The notes under the pieces were generated by a model that was not told where the DNA came from, did no database searches, and worked only from the letters and a program-made list of their open reading frames with translations. Both the position numbers and the translations under genes were made by a program. This document shows positions 45,501 through 53,257 of a DNA stretch of 64,000 nucleotides, piece by piece (positions within the stretch are counted from its first letter, which is position 1; each line of letters starts with the position of its first letter). The DNA is from Tateyamaria omphalii (GTDB taxonomy: Bacteria; Pseudomonadota; Alphaproteobacteria; Rhodobacterales; Rhodobacteraceae). The DNA is taken from the NCBI RefSeq assembly GCF_019802125.1, contig NZ_JAHVHT010000002.1, positions 372,001 to 436,000 of the forward strand, written 5' to 3'.

Positions 45501-46124
45501 GCTGAAAATGACGACGGGGGCGGTGACCCGGGGTCGACCTCCATACGCGACTCCAGTACCGTCTTTGTCGTCGAAGAAACCGGCACCTATTACATCGTAG
45601 AAGGGAGCTGGACGGCGGAGTCCGAAGAAGGCGGTTGGACGGAAGTCGTTCCCGAAGGGTCGACATACACGCTCAATGTCTCGGTTGAGTTCCCGCCCGC
45701 GCCTGCCGAACCAGGTGAGGCTGGTTCAGATGTTCTCGTAGGCGGACGCGGCAGCGACCTGCTTGATGGCGGGCTTGCGGCCGACACGCTCACGGGTGGA
45801 CTGGGAGATGACTCATTCCGTTTCTCGACAGAGCTTGGGGATGGAAACATCGACCGGATCAGGGACTTCGAGACCGATGAGGATCTGATCCTTCTCGACA
45901 GTCGGATCTTCCTGGAGTTGGGCGGCGAAGGCGCGCTGTCATTCAGTTCATTCCACAGCAGCGCCGCAGGGCTTGCCCGCGACGGCGATGACCGCATCAT
46001 CTACAACACGGACACAGGTGCGCTGTTCTATGATGCGGATGGTTCAGGTGACGGTGAAGCGATCCAGTTTGCACGGCTGGACAGCGACCTGGACTTGTCT
46101 GCGGACGACTTCGTCATCATCTGA
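42537..46124 (+). CDS. Serralysin-like M10 metalloprotease with RTX repeats
   Basis: An 1195-residue protein. The metzincin motif HEFGHEFGLNHP gives His228, Glu229, His232 and His238, with a Met-turn in YSVMSYF about 40 residues on. From about residue 415 there are many nine-residue calcium repeats (GGDGNDT, GGQGDD, DGGDGDDVLSG and so on), interrupted around 905-1050 by a PPC-like beta domain (GYYSIDLAAGTVISIDIDG, WVRLLDSNGNIVAENDDG). The tail ends LSADDFVII, a type I secretion signal pattern. There is no Sec signal. The T1SS transporter is not in the window. Three cysteines at the N-terminus are unusual for RTX proteins. Confidence 0.92.
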   Translation: MCMMCQLGYGPQQETSFGKIGLPETGLQVVLGEVMTDQEALSGTDPSPVEADDTTETTETANTAEAPDTPTGDGSEQVATNLQINSDSADEAWWINDQTPDNPFGKSDDYEAYLDYLGALPRSLTPDIAAEPLRINVSELSNHPDYQEAAVGALEMWAAVTPFEFEIVYDTPYDPDTDWMEVVSPEIGEQSDGSAFSSDRYISVGQRFHDTEPNLTDIGGYVFDTFIHEFGHEFGLNHPGLYNYSGPGGVQINYLNNATWIYDRQQYSVMSYFDGIDVGEDTRWSAATPLMGDIEAVIRTYFSTVDEDGERTYQTINLNTGDDVYGFNSDKYGYELTSSGMQRDIGFVIHDTGGNDTMDFSGSIAGTILDMRAGQFSSVNGHNNNVSIFAGHNEDETEYYIENGIGSQYDDVIIGNDGDNVLDGRGGGDRMAGGDGNDTYFVDSLDDIVREEADGGNDTVIVMSRDLDIGDIENVENIIYVDSTIAELEEDDDDTAPASGDNTRSNIIFGDDTDETIDGGAGNNTIFGLGGDDIIIGGTDSLESRDINNTIDIEDLEDQTESDDGDDALYGGDGNDTILGGQGDDLLDGGDGDDVLSGQAGVDVFRGGAGSDTVDYSRESPFQLIVNLETNFANGGTASGDTFYDIEGLIGSDDRIDRFIGTSAANHFIGQGGGDVFNGRDGDDTLDGGNDGDILYGEGGDDVIIGGSGQDYLDGGEGIDTVVYRNSSSGVTVDLANGMATGGDATGPVQIVGRGTAIENDILVGFENVEGSFHDDWLIGDDQANELSAGAGDDTLTGGDGSDLLDGGAGSDTADYFNATSGVLLNLGHEAPEGDTFVSIENLSGSGFDDAIHGDQASNVLTGQGGDDTLRGGAGDDTILGDFAYEDDSLPTPGMGTGYTTLDEDATNNSIATAFDISDNFSLEEDENIFDSTTVLHTTVNATGNGQAGYYSIDLAAGTVISIDIDGIEDPNVHDSWVRLLDSNGNIVAENDDGGGDPGSTSIRDSSTVFVVEETGTYYIVEGSWTAESEEGGWTEVVPEGSTYTLNVSVEFPPAPAEPGEAGSDVLVGGRGSDLLDGGLAADTLTGGLGDDSFRFSTELGDGNIDRIRDFETDEDLILLDSRIFLELGGEGALSFSSFHSSAAGLARDGDDRIIYNTDTGALFYDADGSGDGEAIQFARLDSDLDLSADDFVII

Positions 46125-46131
46125 CGCAAAA

Positions 46132-46162
46132 CGGAAGGGGTGCGTTCAGTGCACCCCTTCCG
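46132..46162. terminator. Strong hairpin after the metalloprotease gene
   Basis: CGGAAGGGGTGC and GCACCCCTTCCG make a perfect 12-bp stem with loop GTTCAGT, beginning 8 bases after the stop. No T run follows on the plus strand, so partial readthrough into the next gene is expected; on the minus strand it is followed by TTTTG. Confidence 0.65.
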
Positions 46163-46226
46163 GTGCCCGCAGGCGCCTTGTCGCCAAGCCAGCAAGGATG
46201 ACGACACTGACAAAGGAGATGCCGAA

Positions 46227-46628
46227 ATGACGCTCTGTTTCAATCGTCGCACATTGTTTGTCGGGATGCTGATGCTGGGAGGAGCTATTTTGACAGGAAC
46301 CGCAGATGCCCAATCGAAAGATTTCCGCGGTGGCCTGACATTTGCAGGGGGCGAAGTCATTCCGGCAGGCCGGATCAAGATCTTCGCTGAGGACACTGCC
46401 ATTCAGACCGAAAGGCGGCTCGCCGACCACGAAGTGAGCATCGATAGTGATGGCAAGTCACGTCAGATCGAATTCCCGCTCGCATGGTCTGCAAGCTATT
46501 CCGCGTCGCCAACCCTTCGGATTGTCGCGCAATTGGAGCGTGAAGACGGCTGGCTGTTGGCCCGTGGCAGTGCAAAAGTCCGCGCCGGGCAACCCATTTC
46601 CATCACACTGAACAAGGTGATGTATTGA
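46227..46628 (+). CDS. Small exported protein, YbaY/pilotin-like
   Basis: A 133-residue protein with a signal peptide (FNRRTLFVGMLMLGGAILTG, cleavage near ADA) and a beta-rich body: FRGGLTFAGGEVIPAGRIKI, RQIEFPLAWSASYSASPT, LRIVAQLEREDGWLLARG. The pattern (glycine-introduced first strand, PLAW in the centre, repeated strands) resembles YbaY/YscW-like proteins. The ATG at 46227 follows AAAGGAG. Position just after the metalloprotease suggests a periplasmic partner or inhibitor, but no known inhibitor family was recognised. Confidence 0.7.
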   Translation: MTLCFNRRTLFVGMLMLGGAILTGTADAQSKDFRGGLTFAGGEVIPAGRIKIFAEDTAIQTERRLADHEVSIDSDGKSRQIEFPLAWSASYSASPTLRIVAQLEREDGWLLARGSAKVRAGQPISITLNKVMY

Positions 46629-46859
46629 AGAGTTAAACTCGGGCAGCGCGGCTGAGCAAAAGTCATGCCATTGTCAAACATCCGATTTTTGTCCGTCGCT
46701 TGCGACGCTTGGCGGTTGCCAGTTGGGGTTACCAGTAAGATATCGGGCGATGGGCCGAACCGATTACATCATAAATTGATGGCTTGATTGCACTGAGCAG
46801 CGGCTACAGTTCGGAAAACCGTTTCCAACGAGTTTTGCTTGGGTTTTCAGGAAAGGGTC

Positions 46860-46910
46860 GGTCGCGCACTCGGTCAGGCTTCATTCTGCCCGGGCATACG
46901 GTGCGCGACC
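46860..46910. repeat. Long-loop inverted repeat at the 3' end of the multicopper oxidase gene
   Basis: GGTCGCGCAC at 46860-46869 is matched exactly by its reverse complement at 46901-46910, enclosing about 31 bases that include CTGCCCGGGCA. It lies between convergent genes, so a terminator role is possible. The rest of 46629-46919 contains nothing recognisable. Confidence 0.5.
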
Positions 46911-46919
46911 TAGCATCTG

Positions 46920-49016
46920 TTATGCGTCGTCTGTTCCCCCGGTCTTGGGATCGAGGATGGACACCGTCAGCATCATGCCGTTGTCCTCATGAAACAGATT
47001 GTGGCAGTGCAGGACGAATTCACCCGTAAAATCGACCTGCTTGCTGGCCATGGTGACCATCGTCCCGGGTGTATAGGTGTCGTATTTCTTCTCCGGCGAT
47101 GTCCCCGGAATCTTGTTGCCACCAACGCTGTCCACATAGATCGTGTCCCGCCAGATCGGCATCTTGTAGGTCACCGGCGGAAGATAGACGCGACCTTCCA
47201 CATCATAGACTGACCGACCAAGCGCTTGGAACGAGTTGATGTGGATGTGGAAGATGTGAGCATCATTGGTGCTGTAGACGTTCCAGATATCCGTATCGCC
47301 CTTGAACAGTTGGATTTGAGCCGGATCGCCAACAGTCACATCAAAATACTGGTCGTTCACGACAAAGGCTGGCTTTGATGGGTAACTCCCCTTGAAGTTC
47401 TCTTCGATCGTCTTGAACTCGATCGACTGCGTGGCGGCAGGCCAGACACCGTCGATGTTCATCGCAGGCGGAACGGGGCGTTTGATGCTTTCCTTGCGGA
47501 ACAGGTCGATGGTCGGAATACTCTGCTCTTTGGTGCTGGCGTCGGTCGTCACCGTTACGGTCAAGATATCAGCCGTGTTGGGGTCCTGGCCCTGCACGAC
47601 CATCGGAACCGTGCCTTTCGCCGCGCCTTTCAACTGAAAGCTGCCTGCAGTGGTGCCTGCCTTGACGAGCAGGTCAAGACGTTGTCCCGGAGCCAGTGTA
47701 ATCAGCTCTGCATTGGTCCAATAGGCTTCCGCGTCAGGGTTGTCGGCATTGTAGTCAATCTTGAAGTACTCGGCATCCGGGTCGGAGTCCAAGGTCGTTG
47801 GAGGCATCAATGCAATGCCATCGACTGCAATGGCGTAGACTTCTGGTGCACCTTCGCCAACGAATTGGGGCACAATGGTCTGGCCATTGGAGGCGTTCAC
47901 AAAACGCAGACGTTTGATTTCGCCCTGATCCATGGTGATGACAGGGTTGACCTGCCCGTTGACGCTCATGGCCGGAACGCTTGCCGCTTTGGTCGGTGTC
48001 AGTCCATGGCAGGTGCTGGGGTCAAAGTTATGCTCGACCTCGCTAAGGTAGTATCCGTAGGGGTAAAATACCCCTTGCTCTGCATCACCGCCGGTCGTTT
48101 CGAAGTAGGTGATTGACTGCAGAACCACGACTTCCTCGTCGGCCTTTGTGATTTTGCAAGTGTCGGCCAGCAAGGTGTCGAAGTCGTTCTCGCTTTCGGG
48201 TGCCCTGACAATGAGGGCGCCCGCCATTCCGGGGCCAACCTGCGCGGCAACCGAACCATGTTTGTGGGGATGATACCAGAAGGTGCCGACCGGATGGTCG
48301 TCCGGCAGTTCATACCGATATGCATAGGAGGTCGCGTCCAACGCGCTTCGAATTGTATGGTGCGCGCCATGATTGCCGTGGTGCGCCGCGTGGTCCGAAT
48401 GCGGTTTGTTCTTGGAATCGAGGATAATCAACACGTCATCTGACGGGGCCTGCGGCGACACATGCAAGCCATGGGTGTGCAGGTTGGTCGAGGTGAAGTC
48501 GTGAGGTTTCCATCCCGACATATTGTCTTTGACACCCGGGATCGCATCCGCCCCGCACCCTCGAATTGCATTGCTTAGCAAAACCCCGGTTGTTTGCCCG
48601 CGTTGCATGGTCAGGGTCGGACCAACAATAGGCTGCCCAATTTCTGCCTTTGTCATGTCGACATAAGCTGGAATACGCAGGCTTGCACCGTTGAACGGCG
48701 CATGTGGGCGCGTTTCGCATCCAAGTGCATAGAACACGTCCGGCACTTTGTCCCCGCCGGTAAAATTCGCGTCCATGTGTTGGCGCCAATGCTCGATCAA
48801 AAATTCAAGGTGCTCATCGTCCAGCGTTTCTTCGAATTTCTCAATGAATGCCATTCCGGTGCCGTTCGGGCGCGCATGGGCGAGATCGGCGGGGCTTGCA
48901 AAAGGCGTTGCAGCGGCAGTGTTTGCCGCGCGCAAAGGTGTGGCAAGGGCGAGTGCAAATGTAGTGCCTGCCGTGCTTTTCAAAAATGCGCGGCGTGATA
49001 GCGTGGTCGGTGTCAA
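46920..49016 (-). CDS. Multicopper oxidase (Tat-exported)
   Basis: A 698-residue cupredoxin-fold oxidase. The N-terminus has a Tat motif (LSRRAFLKS). Copper ligands appear in STNLHTHGLHVS, GTFWYHPHKHGSVA, HIFHIHINSF and FVLHCHNLFHEDNGMML, giving the T1 and trinuclear sites. Length exceeds the usual 450-550 residues; extra sequence includes an insert rich in histidine (SDHAAHHGNHGAHHT) near residue 210 which could bind copper. Start is TTG at 49016, eight to nine bases after AAGGA, as no ATG is available. It may oxidise metals (Cu, Mn, Fe) or phenolics. Confidence 0.9.
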   Translation of the reverse strand: MTPTTLSRRAFLKSTAGTTFALALATPLRAANTAAATPFASPADLAHARPNGTGMAFIEKFEETLDDEHLEFLIEHWRQHMDANFTGGDKVPDVFYALGCETRPHAPFNGASLRIPAYVDMTKAEIGQPIVGPTLTMQRGQTTGVLLSNAIRGCGADAIPGVKDNMSGWKPHDFTSTNLHTHGLHVSPQAPSDDVLIILDSKNKPHSDHAAHHGNHGAHHTIRSALDATSYAYRYELPDDHPVGTFWYHPHKHGSVAAQVGPGMAGALIVRAPESENDFDTLLADTCKITKADEEVVVLQSITYFETTGGDAEQGVFYPYGYYLSEVEHNFDPSTCHGLTPTKAASVPAMSVNGQVNPVITMDQGEIKRLRFVNASNGQTIVPQFVGEGAPEVYAIAVDGIALMPPTTLDSDPDAEYFKIDYNADNPDAEAYWTNAELITLAPGQRLDLLVKAGTTAGSFQLKGAAKGTVPMVVQGQDPNTADILTVTVTTDASTKEQSIPTIDLFRKESIKRPVPPAMNIDGVWPAATQSIEFKTIEENFKGSYPSKPAFVVNDQYFDVTVGDPAQIQLFKGDTDIWNVYSTNDAHIFHIHINSFQALGRSVYDVEGRVYLPPVTYKMPIWRDTIYVDSVGGNKIPGTSPEKKYDTYTPGTMVTMASKQVDFTGEFVLHCHNLFHEDNGMMLTVSILDPKTGGTDDA

Positions 49017-49320
49017 ATTCAGTCTTCCTTGGAGAGATATTACAGCTTTTGATGCAGGGAGAAGCTTAGCAAATGGACTCAGTCATTCAATCAAAACGTG
49101 TGCTTGTATTTGAAATTAAATCCAATACGGTGCGATTTAATTTGCATTGAAACGCGCTGTCCCCGAAACGGTCAGAGCGCCTTTAGATTTTGTGTAAGAC
49201 GCGTCGTTGGCAAGCCATTTTCGCGATTGCGGCAGCTTATACAGAATTGGATTTGGGCCAGATATAGAAGACAGCGTAGTATCTGACGTAAGTTGAAGCG
49301 GCCTGGCATCCGCAGTGAAC

Positions 49321-49349
49321 AAAGAAAAAGCGCGGACTGTGCCGCGCTT
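49321..49349 (-). terminator. Hairpin with T run on the minus strand
   Basis: Read on the minus strand, AAGCGCGG and CCGCGCTT pair around a six-base loop and are followed by TTTTTCTTT. The transcript it would end is not identified; no convincing minus-strand gene lies upstream. Confidence 0.55.
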
Positions 49350-49360
49350 CAGATTGTCGA

Positions 49361-49594
49361 TATCTGGATGAAGGGCGTCTGCACCTTGTGCCTGATGCGC
49401 TGACCTTTCCCTATCCTGTTTGGTCGATCTGGCGAGATGACCTTGATCCGGCGACGCGTGACCTTGCCGAACAAAGCCTTATGGCCATCAGGGATCAGAT
49501 TGGTGGGGAGCAAAGCGAAGTGATGGCTGAGCTTGCTGGGATCAGCCAAGGTGAAACGCTTGAAATCCTCGGGAATATTGAGGAGGCGCAATGA
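49361..49594 (+). pseudogene. Possible LysR-type regulator C-terminal remnant
   Basis: The frame reads YLDEGRLHLVPDALTFPYPV then WSIWRDDLDPATRDLAEQSL, and ends NIEEAQ. A segment GRLxxVxPDxxxxxxPVWxxxxD is common near the end of LysR effector domains. No start codon with a binding site and no N-terminal part are present. It may instead be a short unknown gene from ATG-less 49388. The neighbouring sequence 49017-49320 holds nothing recognisable. Confidence 0.3.
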
Positions 49595-49727
49595 ATTTAT
49601 AATACTTTTTTCATGCCTAATTATTCTGAATTCCTCCTATGCATAACTGATCTCTATCTACCGCTCAGCAGATGATATTCCCGCTCCGAAACGGACGGGT
49701 CACACTTTGTTGGGAAAAGATAGACCC

Positions 49728-49931
49728 GTGCAAGAAGGTAATGTTCTGGCCATGTCGGCCCTGGCATTGATGCTGGCTGCACCTGGCGTGTTCGCCCAAG
49801 GTGCGTTGCCCGGCGTTGATGATCTGGACGATTGTATTGACCACATCCAGGAGGATGTCAGCGACGTCGGGCGACACCGGCGACCTGGGCCATCGCTGTC
49901 AAAATCACCTACCAAGCAAGCCGTTAAGTAG
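49728..49931 (+). pseudogene. Truncated gene for a small exported protein
   Basis: The frame gives NVLAMSALALMLAAPGVFAQ, a signal-peptide-like stretch ending in an AQ cleavage site, followed by GALPGVDDLDDCIDHIQEDV and a short basic tail. The DLDDxIxxIQEDV segment resembles the N-terminal coiled part of outer-membrane beta-barrel proteins (DUF481-like) in Rhodobacterales, but the barrel is missing. A basic residue before the hydrophobic stretch is lacking, so translation may be lost. The region 49595-49727 and 49932-50184 is otherwise empty. Confidence 0.35.
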
Positions 49932-50184
49932 CCTCATTTTGCTGGGGAGGTTTTGACTGTCCACTCATGTGCCTTGCAAGGCACATGAGTTGCGGAGCTG
50001 ACTGACTTCGGAAATGTGTCATTGCAACCATTCCGATGTGTTGAACTGGCATGATGTTCAACGAAGACACAGGCCCCCAAACGGTTCATCCGGATGCTAG
50101 GCGAATAATCTGCAAGTATTTCTTGTGTTTTGGCTCCTTTGGCCGTTTGTTTCGAAAGGTTGACTTTCAAAATGGCGCAGCCTC

Positions 50185-51087
50185 ATGACAATACGCCTAT
50201 TGCGCACGCTGGTTGCCGTGGCGGACCACAAGACATTTACAGCTGCTGCCGAGGCGGTGCATGTCAGCCACGCGGCGGTGAGCCAGCAGATGCAGGCCCT
50301 CGAGGCGGATCTTGATCTGACGCTGTTCAACCGGGCCACTCGCACGCCTGAATTGACGCCCGTCGCCCACGAGATCGTCGCCAGGGCGCGCGTGCTGCTT
50401 GCCGACTACGATAATCTTGTCCCGTCTGTTCTGGCTGATGGTGGATTGAGCGGTGTGCTGAAGTTGGGCGCCCTGGGCACCACATTGACCGGACTGACAC
50501 CCAAGGCCGTTGCCGTTTTCAAAGGGCGGTTTCCGAGTGTTGGATTGCACATTCGTCCAGCGCTGACCGAAGCATCTCTGGCCGAGATTGCGCGCCGAAA
50601 TCTGGATGCAGCCTTGATCACCAAACCACATCTCATGCCCGCGGGCATCGTTTTTCGTCCATTGGCCGAAGAACCCATGCACCTGATCGCCGCACTGGAA
50701 GAGGGCGAAAACGACCCGCTGACCTTGTTGCGCAGCCGGCCTTACATTCGGTTCAATCGCAATGCTGTTCTGGGCACGCTGATCGATAACTGGATCCGGG
50801 CCAGGCGCATCCGTGTGACCGAAACGATGGAGTTGGACAGTCCCGAAGCCATCGCAAGCATGGTGCATGCCAATTTGGGCGTGTCCATTGTACCTGATCT
50901 GACGGTCAAGCCCTTGGAAGCGGTGCCGGTCAGGCAGTTGTCTCTGGGTCCAGCCGGCCCAACTCGGGTGCTGGGTTTGGCTCACCTCGAAGATCAGATC
51001 AAGACACGCGCAATCGACGAGCTGTTCCAGTCATTTGCCGCAGTGATTGACGAGGCGCGTGATGTCGACAGGGGCGGGCGAACATGA
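50185..51087 (+). CDS. LysR family transcriptional regulator
   Basis: A 300-residue LTTR. The N-terminal winged helix is LRTLVAVADHKTFTAAAEAV with VSHAAVSQQMQALEADLDLT. The effector domain (GVLKLGALGTTLTGLTPKAV onward) is of LysR-substrate type. It overlaps the following TauE gene by four bases (ATGA), so regulator and permease are coexpressed. It may also control the convergent operon at 51835-57954. The effector is unknown. Confidence 0.9.
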   Translation: MTIRLLRTLVAVADHKTFTAAAEAVHVSHAAVSQQMQALEADLDLTLFNRATRTPELTPVAHEIVARARVLLADYDNLVPSVLADGGLSGVLKLGALGTTLTGLTPKAVAVFKGRFPSVGLHIRPALTEASLAEIARRNLDAALITKPHLMPAGIVFRPLAEEPMHLIAALEEGENDPLTLLRSRPYIRFNRNAVLGTLIDNWIRARRIRVTETMELDSPEAIASMVHANLGVSIVPDLTVKPLEAVPVRQLSLGPAGPTRVLGLAHLEDQIKTRAIDELFQSFAAVIDEARDVDRGGRT

Positions 51088-51827
51088 CTGGCGAGATGAT
51101 CCTATTTCTCGCTCTGGGGGCCGCGGCCGGCGGTTTTATCAATGGACTGTCCGGCACCGGCACAGCGCTGTTTGCACTTGGGTTTTATCTGGTGGTTTTA
51201 CCCCCTACGACGTCGGTGGCGATCGTGGCGTTCATGTCCGTTCTCGTTGGTGTTCAGGGGATGTGGATCGTACGCGCATCCATCTTTGCCCGCCGGGACC
51301 GGCTGTTGCGGTTCATCTTGCCCGGGCTTTGCGGGGTCCCACTGGGCTTGATGCTATTGGATGTTGTCGACAGTGGAACGCTCCGCATCGGAATTGCCGT
51401 ATTCCTGATCGTCTACGGGGGCTATTTCGGCTTTCGCGCGGCGCTGCCGTCCTTTTCCCGCCGTACGCCGATCATCGATGGCGCCGTCGGATTTCTAGGC
51501 GGTGTGTTTGGTGGGGCAGCGGGTGTGTCCGGCGCATTGCCTTCCATGTGGCTGTCGATCCGTCCGTGGACGAAATCCGAAACGCGCGCTGTCTTGCAGC
51601 CTTTCAATATGACCATGCTGACGACCACGGTAACCTTGCTCTTTCTCAGGGGGGCCTATGATCAGACCGCGCTGAAAGCGCTGGCTCTGACCATTCCATG
51701 CGGTCTGATCGCAGCGCAAGTCGGCATCCTCGTGTTTCGGAGGTTGAGCGATACGGGTTTTCGGCGCGTGCTGATCTTGCTGACCTTGGCGATGGGCGTG
51801 GGCGTGCTTGTCACCGAATTGGCATGA
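51084..51827 (+). CDS. TauE/SafE family permease
   Basis: A 247-residue membrane protein with about eight hydrophobic segments. GGFINGLSGTGTALFALGF and GFLGGVFGGAAGVSGALPS are the paired glycine-rich motifs of the TauE/SafE (DUF81) family, which exports sulfite or organosulfonates or moves other anions. It is coupled to the LysR gene by ATGA. A second TauE-type gene lies convergently 7 bases away. Confidence 0.85.
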   Translation: MTGEMILFLALGAAAGGFINGLSGTGTALFALGFYLVVLPPTTSVAIVAFMSVLVGVQGMWIVRASIFARRDRLLRFILPGLCGVPLGLMLLDVVDSGTLRIGIAVFLIVYGGYFGFRAALPSFSRRTPIIDGAVGFLGGVFGGAAGVSGALPSMWLSIRPWTKSETRAVLQPFNMTMLTTTVTLLFLRGAYDQTALKALALTIPCGLIAAQVGILVFRRLSDTGFRRVLILLTLAMGVGVLVTELA

Positions 51828-51834
51828 CCGGGTG

Positions 51835-52581
51835 TCACCCCAAAAATGTGCCCAGCAATAGATTTGCCCCCAGCACGGAAAAGGCGCCCAGGAAGTACTT
51901 CTTGAACTTTTCGGGGTCCGTCCGATGACGCAAACGCTCGCCCACGGAGAACCCGATAAGCGCAGGGATCAGCAAGAAGGTCGAGATCGCCAGTTCCTGG
52001 CCTGAACTGTGCCCCACGGCGATGAACATGAAGAAAATCGAAATGCTGCCCGCCGTGATCAGGAAACCCAGCGCCTGGACAAAGGCGTCCCGGTCGAGCC
52101 GGAGGCCGGTCAGATACATCGCCAGTGGCGGTGCCCACGCAGCCGTCAATCCACCGACCAGCCCGGCGATCAAGGCGCTGATCCCTTCGAACAGGCGCAC
52201 CTTGTGTGCTGGAATCGCAGGCACCATGTCGCGCCAACTCAAGAAGCAGAACGCCAGAACGAAAACGCCAAGGACCGCGCGCAGAAACTGGTCCGGTGCG
52301 GATTGGCTGAACCAGACAGTTGCGGCCACAAACAGGATCAATATGACCGCATAGCGCCAGTGTTGTTTGATGCACCCCAACATGTCCGGCCCCCGCCAGA
52401 ATTGCCAGACATTGCTGAGCAACATGGGGATCACGACCAGTGTAACGGCGGATCTGGCATCGAGTTTCAGAGTCAGCAGGGCAAGGGCCACGGTGGGCAT
52501 ACCCAAGCCAATGAACCCTTTTACCGTGCCGGCCAGCAGAAGTACGGCGCTCGCGAACGCAATCAGGGACAGGTCGGGCAT
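51835..52581 (-). CDS. TauE/SafE family permease (second, last gene of the fumarase operon)
   Basis: A 248-residue membrane protein with TVKGFIGLGMPTVALALLTL and LIAGLVGGLTAAWAPPLAMY as the repeated family motifs. It follows the hydratase beta gene by seven bases and ends the eight-gene minus-strand operon, so it may carry the substrate or a product of that pathway. It is not a recent duplicate of the convergent permease: the two share only family motifs. Confidence 0.85.
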   Translation of the reverse strand: MPDLSLIAFASAVLLLAGTVKGFIGLGMPTVALALLTLKLDARSAVTLVVIPMLLSNVWQFWRGPDMLGCIKQHWRYAVILILFVAATVWFSQSAPDQFLRAVLGVFVLAFCFLSWRDMVPAIPAHKVRLFEGISALIAGLVGGLTAAWAPPLAMYLTGLRLDRDAFVQALGFLITAGSISIFFMFIAVGHSSGQELAISTFLLIPALIGFSVGERLRHRTDPEKFKKYFLGAFSVLGANLLLGTFLG

Positions 52582-52588
52582 GGGTGCC

Positions 52589-53257
52589 TTAAATTACTTC
52601 GTCGGTGCGGTCATCGCTTTCCCCGTAGCGTTTGAGGACGGCCGGTTTCGTTCCTTCGTAGACGCGGGCGACGTTCTCCGCAATCTTGGCGTTCTCACGC
52701 TCGAACAGGCAGTCGCCGTTCATGTCCGAGGCCACGATGAACGGCCCCATGCGGTTGCACTTGATGACCCACATGGCCTGCGCCAGCCCGAGTTCCTCGT
52801 TCCAATGCACGGCTTCGACATTTTCGACCCCGCGCCCGAGAAGGGCGCCAGTGCCGTAGCCGACGGTGGAGAGGTAGACGGCCCCGTTTGGAACGAAGTA
52901 TTCCTTGTAATCCTTGGACGACATCCCCCCTTTGCCAACAATCAGCTTGGCCCCGGTTTTGGCCATCCACTCAGGCAGCCATTTGGCAAAGCGGAACGAC
53001 GCCGTGGCAGTGACGGCACCCATGTCAAAGCTGCCATCCGGATTGATGCGCGCGGCCGGAGAGCAGTGGAAATTGGCCGCCGACTGGCTGGGCAATTCCA
53101 TAGGGATGTTGGCCTTGTCCTCCAACGCGCGCATGTAGACGCCCTCGCGCGCGGTATACATCAACCCGTCAAGGTAGACGACGTCACCAAGGCGGAGGTT
53201 TGCGATGGCTTCGTCGGTAGGAGTGGTGGAGAGGCGGACTTCGCGGGGACCGGTCAT
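52589..53257 (-). CDS. Class-I fumarase-like hydratase, beta subunit
   Basis: A 222-residue protein of the Fumarase_C (beta) family found as separate subunit in fumarate/tartrate/mesaconate hydratases. LRLGDVVYLDGLMYTAREG, KLIVGKGGMSSKDYKEYFV and a GTGALLGRGVENVEAVHWNE stretch are typical. Together with the alpha subunit encoded two genes upstream it would form an iron-sulfur hydro-lyase. Coupled to the SDR gene by ATGA. The unusual insertion of an SDR between alpha and beta genes points to a pathway other than the TCA cycle. Confidence 0.87.
   Translation of the reverse strand: MTGPREVRLSTTPTDEAIANLRLGDVVYLDGLMYTAREGVYMRALEDKANIPMELPSQSAANFHCSPAARINPDGSFDMGAVTATASFRFAKWLPEWMAKTGAKLIVGKGGMSSKDYKEYFVPNGAVYLSTVGYGTGALLGRGVENVEAVHWNEELGLAQAMWVIKCNRMGPFIVASDMNGDCLFERENAKIAENVARVYEGTKPAVLKRYGESDDRTDEVI

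Noticed and set aside
49137-49322. A protein-like minus-strand frame (61 codons, open upstream to about 49480)
   Set aside because: No start codon with a binding site, and a hairpin with T run lies inside it. No family was recognised, so it is not called.
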